From an uncultured Lachnospiraceae bacterium (GTDB lineage Bacteria > Bacillota > Clostridia > Lachnospirales > Lachnospiraceae): a stretch of 28,776 nucleotides of DNA. The stretch spans positions 1-28,776 of the forward strand of contig CANRJU010000003.1 in assembly GCA_947631075.1 (NCBI GenBank), written 5' to 3'. This document shows positions 24,701 to 28,776 of the stretch, in pieces; positions within the stretch are counted from its first letter, which is position 1; each line of letters opens with the position of its first letter. The notes below the pieces were generated by a model. The model searched no databases. It worked only from the letters and a program-made list of their open reading frames with translations, and was not told the DNA's origin. The translations under genes and the position numbers were made by a program.

Positions 24701-24880
24701 TCCCGGCGCTTTTTTTAACCGTATCTTTTTGGATTTTCCCGCGCTCAGGCTTATCTTTTTTTTCACGGCAGAAACAGCCGGCGAACCCTTTTTCTGGGAC
24801 GCCATCGCCTCCGGACCGCCAATCGTCCCGGCCAGCAGCCCCAGCACGCACAGCAGCGCCACTATTTTTTTCTTCTCCAT
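21791..24880 (-). CDS. Secreted VWA / class 3 lipase-like multidomain protein with calcium-binding repeats
   Basis: 1029-aa exported protein. A signal peptide covers residues 1-27 (charged MEKKK, hydrophobic core, cut after AMA). Residues about 38-118 form a very Lys-rich bacterial Ig-like domain. Residues 137-295 hold at least six DxDxDG calcium-binding repeats of the thrombospondin type 3 kind. A VWA domain (about 440-620) has an intact MIDAS: D448-S450-S452 (DYSAS), a Thr near 526, and D551 (LTDGED). Further D-rich repeats lie at 632-640, 673-679 and 708-721. The C-terminal part (about 725-1029) is an alpha/beta-hydrolase of the class 3 lipase/DUF2974 type, with AYRGTDG and the nucleophile elbow GHSLGG (Ser873); D939 and a His at 964, 968 or 1013 are candidate partners. 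No LPXTG or membrane anchor is visible, so release or non-covalent wall binding is likely. Substrate unknown. Confidence 0.88.
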   Translation of the reverse strand: MEKKKIVALLCVLGLLAGTIGGPEAMASQKKGSPAVSAVKKKISLSAGKSKKIRLKKAPGVKIKAKKFISKDKKIASVTKKGGKVKAKKVGTAAIRIRVKYVKNKKIRKITLKCKVIVSKKKKKSDKAATQTPAGGPDSDRNKDSDGDGITDLEEKAYGSDPYIFEDTEKDSDNDGLSDYMERFATHTDMYETDTDSDKISDYDETCLTYTDPLTADTDGDGIDDYSSDEDGDGLYNGTEMSIGTDPCVSDTDGDGLTDREEYRRYKTSPLRADSDGDGADDGWEIANGYDPLEAEDEFHVEKEAVSEDGTTSVSVELDYSGNPAEMCIEEMPRTGLLDSSVPGYICNAFDFTASEKIDAATITFTYDSQKLAANARPTIYYLNEDTQLLEEQDTVLSGRTASARVTHFSTYILLDKNAVDKAWDNVITEPDESSVEGAALDIVFVIDYSASMDDNDPDYLRLDIVNGFISKLRNQKDRASIIEFAAYATTLVPLTSDKEALTRAVGRIENASDSEYDEEAGTNGTDGLNSAIDQLKGSQDTKKCVIFLTDGEDTTFSYDYADLMEDAAAHDITIYSIGMGGADADLLASIAESTGGKYYFASAVDLDDTSEGSLMYAFSEIENDTLGRERDSNDDGISDYYTQLMCEGKLCTGTGKNIFGDLSFEEVQSSPDYDGDGLENGEEVIVSYEKEERKIYLKMASSPVEADTDSDGWNDSEDEDPLEWNVGDRDLAIFAALAYEDGKNFTGKMYQSSDIRGSQKKDGEHGEKYYFLNGASISRKGTDSGIADQWTIVDYVLTKEGAGTHFSATTFKNGKNIVIAYRGTDGELGEWLNNILGVGVLNFHAEESAAVNYALKIADKYPDSKLYITGHSLGGYLSQIGASALLRQRKVDLAGVVYFNGIGLAYNPLLRKRKKKDLETLSDYARNHKLISYEICGDVVSALGIHSGEEISYYACDEARKNHAGKHGVLTGSSVISKDLTGWMSLMTGDNLVKYYDYYKPKSLVEYFWFTHETDSFFYELSQGERHC

Positions 24881-25102
24881 AGTCCTGTAAATCCCCTCCC
24901 ATTGTTATCCTTGTTGTCCCGCATAAAACGCAGAGAATCATGCGTAAAGCACAAAAAATAATGTGTAAAATACAAAAAATAATGCGCAAAACACTAAATA
25001 AAAACATCATATAATTGGATCATTGCCGAAACCGGCAAAAAGATATCTCTGTAAATCATCCTGACGGCTGCCATGGATGCCCCAGAGAAAAGGGACGTCA
25101 AC
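24881..25102. other. Intergenic region between divergent genes
   Basis: Besides the 21-bp repeats it contains a perfect TTGCCG/CGGCAA hairpin with a 4-nt loop (25023-25038) and AT-rich sequence around it. A TTGCCG plus TATATG pair on the minus strand has a poor spacer, so no promoter is called for the VWA-lipase gene. Open frames crossing here have no recognisable product. Confidence 0.4.
24938..25000 (-). repeat. Three tandem 21-bp repeats upstream of the VWA-lipase gene
   Basis: Units at 24938-24958, 24959-24979 and 24980-25000, plus-strand consensus ATAATGYGYAAAAYACAAAAA with a few changes. A more diverged half unit may precede them (GCATAAAACGCAGAGA, 24921-24936). Located 58-120 bp upstream of the gene's start, where its promoter or a regulator site would be expected. 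The period of 21 bp is two helical turns. A minus-strand frame reads through as a hydrophobic heptad repeat, probably incidental. Confidence 0.75.
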
Positions 25103-25246
25103 ATGATTGAACAAAGCAGACGTAAGCCGAAAGAACTCTCAATTACAGAAAATAATTCATGTCCGGCGCTCCCCACATACCGCGCCGGTACCGTTCCTTG
25201 TGGTGTAATCAATAAGTTACCACACACCAGACCGAGTTGTCAATAG
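25103..25246 (+). CDS. Possible 47-aa small protein, unknown
   Basis: The frame starts MIEQSRRKPKELSITENN and ends NKLPHTRPSCQ, with three cysteines and many prolines. AAAGGG lies 8 nt before the ATG at 25103; an earlier in-frame ATG (25073) has no ribosome site. It is followed at once by six T. The opposite strand is also open (24994-25227, 77 codons), so strand assignment is uncertain. No function can be given; it could be a repeat-derived or remnant sequence. Confidence 0.3.
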   Translation: MIEQSRRKPKELSITENNSCPALPTYRAGTVPCGVINKLPHTRPSCQ

Positions 25247-25267
25247 TTTTTTCCTAGGAAATTTTTC

Positions 25268-25296
25268 TTGAGTATTTCTGAAAACTATAGTATGAT
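25268..25296 (+). promoter_or_regulatory. Promoter of the soluble sensor gene
   Basis: -35 TTGAGT (25268-25273), 17-nt spacer, -10 TATGAT (25291-25296). Lies 53-81 bp before the ATG. The open frame reaches back into the promoter, which supports the downstream start. Confidence 0.75.
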
Positions 25297-25348
25297 ATAT
25301 AATATACAGCAACATTTTTTGATGCCCAGATTACACGGAGGAATGAAC

Positions 25349-26176
25349 ATGAGCCAGAAAATAGAAAATTTAATCGAACTGTTACCGATAATACAGCAGC
25401 TGTTTAACCAGGATGTGTATATTACAATCCTCGATTCAGACGGAATCATGCGGGGATACGCCATACCGGAGGGCAAGAAGCCGCAGCTTGAGATCGGAGA
25501 CACTTTCGTCGATCCGAGCGGCGCTCTCAGCGAGGTTCTGAGAACAGGAAAAGCCAGACACAACTATCTGCCCAAAGAAGTCATGGGAGAGGCTTTTGAG
25601 GGAGAACTGGTGCCGATCAAGGAGGACGGCAAAGTTGTCGGATGCATAATCTGTACATATTCTGTGGACGTCCGGGATCAGATGAAGAAGATCACAGATG
25701 AATTCCGAAGCTCCGTGGACGACATCAGCCGGTCGCTGGCCCAGCTTGTGACGGGCATGGAAAAATTGTTCCAGATGCTCACGGATATGGATTCCACCAC
25801 CACCAATGTAGAGAGCGACGTCCACAAGGCCGTCGAAGTTGTGGATACAATCAACGGCAACGCCTCCCGCTCCAATATTCTGGCGCTGAACGCCTCGATT
25901 GAAGCCGCGCGGAGCGGCGAAGCCGGACGCAGTTTTGCGGTAGTAGCTACCGAGATGGGCAAACTGGCTAATGACAGCGGCAACTCTGCCAAAGAGATTC
26001 AATCCACTCTGAACACGATCCGCAAGGACCTGATTTCCATTGTCTCCTCTATTAAAGAAGCGAGCAATTTTACAGAGGAACACCGGGGCAATATAAGCGG
26101 TATCCAGACAGTCCTGGGAAGGCTGACCGAGTTGGCCGGACAGTTGGAGAAAGATATAAAACTGCAGGGGCGGTGA
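25349..26176 (+). CDS. Soluble chemoreceptor-like sensor with an N-terminal PAS-like domain
   Basis: 275-aa protein without signal peptide or membrane segment. Residues 1-105 look like a small alpha/beta sensory domain (VYITILDSDGIMRGY; ELVPIKEDGKVVGCIICTYS). After a helical linker, residues about 150-270 form a chemoreceptor cytoplasmic helix pair whose tip (175-200) includes NILALNASIEAARSGEAGR and SFAVVATEMGKLA, close to the CheA/CheW-binding consensus. The helices are much shorter than in ordinary receptors and no methylation helices are obvious. Start chosen at ATG 25349, with GGAGG 7 nt upstream. It stands alone, with its own promoter and terminator and no che genes beside it. It may feed a chemotaxis array or another CheW-like partner. 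Confidence 0.82.
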   Translation: MSQKIENLIELLPIIQQLFNQDVYITILDSDGIMRGYAIPEGKKPQLEIGDTFVDPSGALSEVLRTGKARHNYLPKEVMGEAFEGELVPIKEDGKVVGCIICTYSVDVRDQMKKITDEFRSSVDDISRSLAQLVTGMEKLFQMLTDMDSTTTNVESDVHKAVEVVDTINGNASRSNILALNASIEAARSGEAGRSFAVVATEMGKLANDSGNSAKEIQSTLNTIRKDLISIVSSIKEASNFTEEHRGNISGIQTVLGRLTELAGQLEKDIKLQGR

Positions 26177-26240
26177 TCTGCTCAGGGAAGCCCGCCCACA
26201 AAGTGGTTAGCTCCTGGATACAATTATAATAACAATTATG

Positions 26241-26290
26241 ATAAACCTACCTGTACGAATCAAGTGACACGGTAGGTTTATTTGTGTTTA
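26241..26290 (+). terminator. Terminator after the soluble sensor gene
   Basis: ATAAACCTACC (26241-26251) and GGTAGGTTTAT (26271-26281) form a perfect 11-bp stem with a 19-nt loop, followed by TTGTGTTT. Located 65 bp after the stop. The large loop is unusual. Confidence 0.65.
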
Positions 26291-26357
26291 CAAATAAGAC
26301 TGTCAAAGGAAGCACTGTTCTAAACGCCGCCTCCTGACACTATAATCAGTCGCTATT

Positions 26358-26675
26358 TCATATGGCAAGCATGATTTTTATTGCCTGATGCAGGTCATCA
26401 CTAAAATCTGATAAATCGTCATATGTAATCACATCCAGCCTGATCAGACGGACAATATCATACATAGCGCTGGACTTTTGCATCTCAATTAAGACCCCGG
26501 GATGCCGCCTGTCTCTCTTTATTCGCTTCTCTAACTCCCAAAATTTTTCAGACGGATCCTTATCATCCGCGCTCAGCAGGGCTATATATTCATCATTTAG
26601 ACGGGACATATAATTTTCCTGCCAGCCAGGAATCTTTTCCCTATAAAGTTTCCAATCTCTTTTAGATATTTCCAT
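26358..26675 (-). CDS. Hypothetical 105-aa protein
   Basis: Begins MEISKRDWKLYREKIPGWQE and is rich in charged residues, predicted mainly helical, with FWELEKRIKRDRRHPGV in the middle and an acidic DDLSDFSDDLHQA near the end. It matches my memory of a small uncharacterised protein common in Lachnospiraceae, sometimes labelled a transporter without basis; no membrane segment is seen. AGAGGGAAG precedes the ATG. It follows a 25-codon ORF and a consensus promoter. Function unknown. Confidence 0.75.
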   Translation of the reverse strand: MEISKRDWKLYREKIPGWQENYMSRLNDEYIALLSADDKDPSEKFWELEKRIKRDRRHPGVLIEMQKSSAMYDIVRLIRLDVITYDDLSDFSDDLHQAIKIMLAI

Positions 26676-26690
26676 TCTATGACTTCCCTC

Positions 26691-26768
26691 TCAATTATTA
26701 TATCTGTAGTCTTCTATTTTCTCTACGTCAGCTTCCAACAAGATTGCATAATCTTCCTCACCGCGCAT
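26691..26768 (-). CDS. Possible 25-aa leader peptide or small protein
   Basis: Frame MRGEEDYAILLEADVEKIED followed by YRYNN and TGA, strongly acidic. It starts just after AGGAG (spacing about 12 nt, rather long) and ends 15 nt before the 105-aa gene, with which it would share the promoter at 26788-26817. No match is recognised. Confidence 0.35.
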   Translation of the reverse strand: MRGEEDYAILLEADVEKIEDYRYNN

Positions 26769-26787
26769 TCATTCTCTATACTCCTAT

Positions 26788-26817
26788 GTTATACTCTAAT
26801 CTAAATCAAAATGTCAA
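26788..26817 (-). promoter_or_regulatory. Promoter of the 25-aa/105-aa unit
   Basis: On the minus strand -35 TTGACA (26817-26812, perfect), 18-nt spacer, -10 TATAAC (26793-26788). Confidence 0.75.
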
Positions 26818-27098
26818 GTATTTTTTTGCGCAAGATTATGGTCGTTTCATGTTGTTAAGCACAAATTGCTCAAGAAACGCTCAGAAATCTACTTCATCAA
26901 ACTTCTATGTCTTCTGCAAAACTGCAAGATCTTCTGGACTACATCACTTTCCTGAAGAAAAATAAGTCTTTTCAAACTGTGTACGAACGTGTTATACTAA
27001 ATATTATAAATAATATCGTCAAAAGACCGCGAGGGACTGACTCCTTCTGCCTTCTTAAAAACCCGGTTCAAATAGTTCATTTCCATTATAACTTATTA
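26818..27098. other. AT-rich gap with no supported gene
   Basis: Two overlapping plus-strand frames (26744-26965 and 26907-27119) lack ribosome sites and recognisable products. The second includes KLQDLLDYITFLKKNK, faintly like small antitoxin-type proteins (DUF2281), possibly a remnant. Nothing else is seen. Confidence 0.4.
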
Positions 27099-27127
27099 TT
27101 GACTTTTTACTTTAAATAAGTTACAAT
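27099..27127 (+). promoter_or_regulatory. Promoter of the AbiE-like pair
   Basis: -35 TTGACT (27099-27104), 17-nt spacer, -10 TACAAT (27122-27127). Start expected near 27134, giving a 25-nt leader. Confidence 0.85.
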
Positions 27128-27142
27128 ACAAATCAAAGTAAA
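27106..27142. promoter_or_regulatory. Candidate autoregulatory operator
   Basis: Perfect 8-bp inverted repeat TTTACTTT (27106-27113) and AAAGTAAA (27135-27142), centres 29 bp apart, bracketing the -10 and the start point. AbiEi-type antitoxins repress their own promoters through inverted repeats, so this is a plausible binding site for the downstream protein; AT-rich context weakens the case. Confidence 0.45.
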
Positions 27143-27158
27143 TAAGGAGGCAAAAACG

Positions 27159-28118
27159 ATGGAATATCTTAAATCTGTGCTCGGAATCCATGTTATATAT
27201 CATAACAGCGGCGTAGCGCCTGTTACCAATTATATTCATGCCAGGTATCGTTTGCAGGAAGTATCACTTGATGGCATGAGGGCAGTTTTTGCATATCCCA
27301 AAACGGAATTGGATTCTGTTAATGCCATAAAAAAGCATTTTGAAAGAATCCAAAAGAGCGTAAACGCGCCGACCGTTCTCGTGCCGGACCGTCTTACTTA
27401 TCGGCAAAGGGAATATCTTTTGCGCGAACATATTCCTTTTGTTGTTGATGGCAGGCAGATTTATCTGCCGTTTATGGCGATTTATTTGCAGGAAAGGCAT
27501 GATGGAGAAAAAACAGAAATCCCAGATATGCTTCCGTCGGCTCAATTATTGCTTCTCTATTATATTTACCACGGCTGTGGCGAACTGTTAACAAGTGACA
27601 CTGTAAAGATTCTTTCCTTTACAGCTACATCGATTTCCAGAGCCTCAAGACAGTTAGAAAATCTGGGACTGGTAAAAACAAAAAAACGAGGTGTGCAGAA
27701 GATTATTTTTTCAGACAGGGAACCACAGGACCTTTTTGAAATGGCTAAAAATCATCTGCCAAATCCTGTGAAACGAACTATTTATGTGCCTAAAACAGAA
27801 ATCAGGAAAGAGCTGCTTATGAGCGGATATACGGCTCTGTCCGAATATTCGATGCTGAATCCTCCTATACTGAAATGTTTTGCCGCGGGGAGCATTGCAG
27901 CATGGGACAAGAGCTCGTCTGTCAGATTGCAAAATTCAGAGGAACAATGCGCCGTAGAGCTTTGGAGGTACGATCCTAAAAAGCTGGCAGTTGGTGAGAG
28001 CGTTGATCGGCTATCTCTTGCTCTGGCGCTTCGGGAGGACAGGGATGAAAGGATAGAAGATGCCGTCAGCGAAATGCTGGCGGATGTCTGGAGGGAAATA
28101 GATGATAAGAGGAATTGA
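27159..28118 (+). CDS. Winged-helix protein, AbiEi-like antitoxin/regulator
   Basis: 319-aa protein. A helix-turn-helix of MarR/winged type lies at about residues 125-190 (LLLLYYIYHGCGELLTSD, then SFTATSISRASRQLENLGLV). The flanking N-terminal part has YRQREYLLREHIPFVV and the C-terminal part ALSEYSMLNPPILKCFAAGS and CAVELWRYDP. The AAGGAGG site is strong. The next gene overlaps it by 17 bp and encodes an AbiEii-type nucleotidyltransferase. In AbiE systems the first protein neutralises and represses, and the second is the toxin. I recognise the pair as a recurrent one in Lachnospiraceae, but assignment as a true AbiE system is inferred. Confidence 0.75.
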   Translation: MEYLKSVLGIHVIYHNSGVAPVTNYIHARYRLQEVSLDGMRAVFAYPKTELDSVNAIKKHFERIQKSVNAPTVLVPDRLTYRQREYLLREHIPFVVDGRQIYLPFMAIYLQERHDGEKTEIPDMLPSAQLLLLYYIYHGCGELLTSDTVKILSFTATSISRASRQLENLGLVKTKKRGVQKIIFSDREPQDLFEMAKNHLPNPVKRTIYVPKTEIRKELLMSGYTALSEYSMLNPPILKCFAAGSIAAWDKSSSVRLQNSEEQCAVELWRYDPKKLAVGESVDRLSLALALREDRDERIEDAVSEMLADVWREIDDKRN

Positions 28119-28500
28119 AAGTTTTAGAGAGTGGTTTCGGGGATATGAGGAACAATACGCAATTATCGGAGGCACGGCATGCGACTTGCTGATGACAAAT
28201 GAAGGATTGGATTTTCGAGCTACAAAGGACATAGACCTCGTGCTGATTATAGAGGCTGTGGATGCTGCTTTTGGGAAAAAATTCTGGGAATATGTTGTTG
28301 CGGCCGGGTATGAGCATCGGAATAAAAGCACAGGCGAGCCACAGTTTTATCGTTTCACAAATCCTCAGTCGAAAAAATATCCGGCTATGATAGAGCTGTT
28401 TACAAAGAAGCCAAAGGCTATTATTTTGCCAGAAGGCGCGTTGCTTTCCCCACTTCCGATGGAAGAAGATATAGTGAGTAATCTGCCTGCGTTGCTGTAG
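28102..28500 (+). pseudogene. Truncated AbiEii-type nucleotidyltransferase
   Basis: 132 codons. It has the nucleotidyltransferase start YAIIGGTACDLLM (GG motif near residues 23-24) and KDIDLVLI with the paired acidic residues (about 46-48), plus GYEHRNKSTGEPQFYRF and PAMIELFTKK. Family members as I recall them exceed 200 aa and continue past this point with a second domain. Here the frame stops at TAG after LPALL. Translating beyond the stop gives only a few residues that might match (HNY), then nothing. The catalytic half is present and the rest is lost, so it is probably inactive. The stop lies in a 7-bp hairpin. It starts at ATG 28102 after GGAGGGAAATAG, overlapping the partner gene. Confidence 0.7.
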
Positions 28501-28512
28501 CACAACTACAGC
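28494..28512 (+). repeat. Hairpin at the truncation point
   Basis: GCTGTAG/CTACAGC, 7 bp with loop CACAA. The gene's TAG stop is the end of the left arm. No T-run follows, so it is not a classical terminator. Confidence 0.65.
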
Positions 28513-28554
28513 TCATACCCCAAGAAATCCAATAATTTTAAATTTTACTTTAAC

Positions 28555-28601
28555 ACAGGGGTGCAGACATGGCAGAACCGGACACTGTCATCCGCCCCTG
28601 T
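28555..28601. repeat. Long-loop inverted repeat before the Rpn-like gene
   Basis: ACAGGGG (28555-28561) and CCCCTGT (28595-28601), with a possible inner GACA/TGTC pairing. It lies 20 bp before the next start codon and could form a stem in its leader. A copy of TTTTACTTTAA (28543-28553), also found in the promoter at 27105-27115, lies just before it. Confidence 0.5.
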
Positions 28602-28620
28602 CAAAGAGGGAGGAATGTGA

Positions 28621-28776
28621 ATGGAAGAAACAACAAACAACATCAAAGCAGAAAATGAATCCGTTGTAAAAACAGAAAATGCTACCGCCGTAAAGGCAGA
28701 AAACGCACCTGCTGTAAAGACGGAAACCACACCCGTTGTAAAGAGGAACTACAAGGACTCCGTATTCCGGATGCTG
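28621..28776 (+). CDS. N-terminus of a probable Rpn-family nuclease/putative transposase (partial)
   Basis: 52 codons, running off the window edge. ATG at 28621, preceded by GAGGGAGGAATGTGA. After MEETTNNIK comes an 8-residue repeat in four copies (AENESVVK, TENATAVK, AENAPAVK, TETTPVVK), then RNYKDSVFRML. The last block matches the start of the PD-(D/E)XK recombination-promoting nuclease (Rpn) family as I remember it. The nuclease core lies outside the window, so the call rests on that short block. Confidence 0.55.
   Translation, partial: MEETTNNIKAENESVVKTENATAVKAENAPAVKTETTPVVKRNYKDSVFRML
28648..28743 (+). repeat. Four in-frame 24-bp repeats
   Basis: Four consecutive 24-bp units encoding [A/T]E(N/T)xxxVK. 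Most inter-unit differences are at third positions or in the three variable residues, so the protein pattern is better kept than the DNA. Confidence 0.8.

Noticed and set aside
24567..25010. 147-codon minus-strand ORF with a hydrophobic heptad repeat
   Set aside because: It overlaps the start of the VWA-lipase gene in another frame and its repeat follows directly from the 21-bp DNA repeat.
26907..27119. Plus-strand ORF with KLQDLLDYITFLKKNK, weakly like DUF2281 antitoxins
   Set aside because: Resemblance covers too few residues, there is no ribosome site, and the frame runs into the AbiE-like promoter.
1..28776. tRNA or rRNA genes, CRISPR arrays, complete insertion sequences
   Set aside because: No cloverleaf, rRNA core sequence, regularly spaced 25-40 bp repeats or transposase was recognised; the only repeats are hairpins and the 21-bp and 24-bp tandems reported.

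Overview
The window looks like a chromosomal segment of an anaerobic, Gram-positive gut-type Clostridia, most likely Lachnospiraceae. This is inferred from the S10-spc-alpha ribosomal gene order running into ecfA1-ecfA2-ecfT-truA, zinc-type S14, L36 and adenylate kinase, an enlarged L17 with a charged insert, strong AGGAGG ribosome sites with some TTG/GTG starts, and right-hand accessory genes of types I associate with that family. No database search was possible.

Layout. Positions 161-3613 (minus): truA, ecfT, ecfA2, ecfA1, i.e. a group II ECF transporter energising module with no S component beside it. Positions 3693-19848 (minus): 31 consecutive genes from rplQ back to rpsJ, covering 28 ribosomal or initiation-factor genes plus secY, adk, map and rpoA. 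The transcript starts at a good promoter at 20139-20167, followed by a structured leader of about 280 nt. A second promoter (7126-7154) lies between infA and rpmJ. A hairpin terminator follows rpmJ, and a 326-nt gap with pseudoknot-forming sequence precedes rpsM, so the alpha segment (rpmJ-rpsM-rpsK-rpsD-rpoA-rplQ) appears to be separately controlled. A rho-independent terminator after rplQ separates it from the ECF/truA genes.

Positions 20226-24880 (minus): a corrinoid adenosyltransferase and a class I methyltransferase translationally coupled by an ATGA overlap, preceded by a large secreted protein with calcium-binding repeats, a VWA domain and a class 3 lipase-like domain. Positions 25349-26176 (plus): a soluble sensor with a chemoreceptor-type signalling hairpin. 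Positions 26358-28776 are AT-rich accessory DNA: a 105-aa unknown with a 25-aa upstream ORF, an AbiE-like pair whose nucleotidyltransferase is truncated, and the start of a probable Rpn-family protein with an N-terminal 8-residue repeat.

The main unexplained layer is non-coding. (i) A dispersed repeat ends in a ribosome site and start codon used by infA and cobO, and a third copy lies before ecfT. (ii) Arrays of perfect short hairpins, mostly with 3-nt loops, fill the map-infA, rpmJ-rpsM and rpsQ-rplN gaps. (iii) The rpmJ-rpsM gap combines a terminator, a potential H-type pseudoknot and two of these hairpins, and is the best candidate here for an undescribed regulatory RNA.
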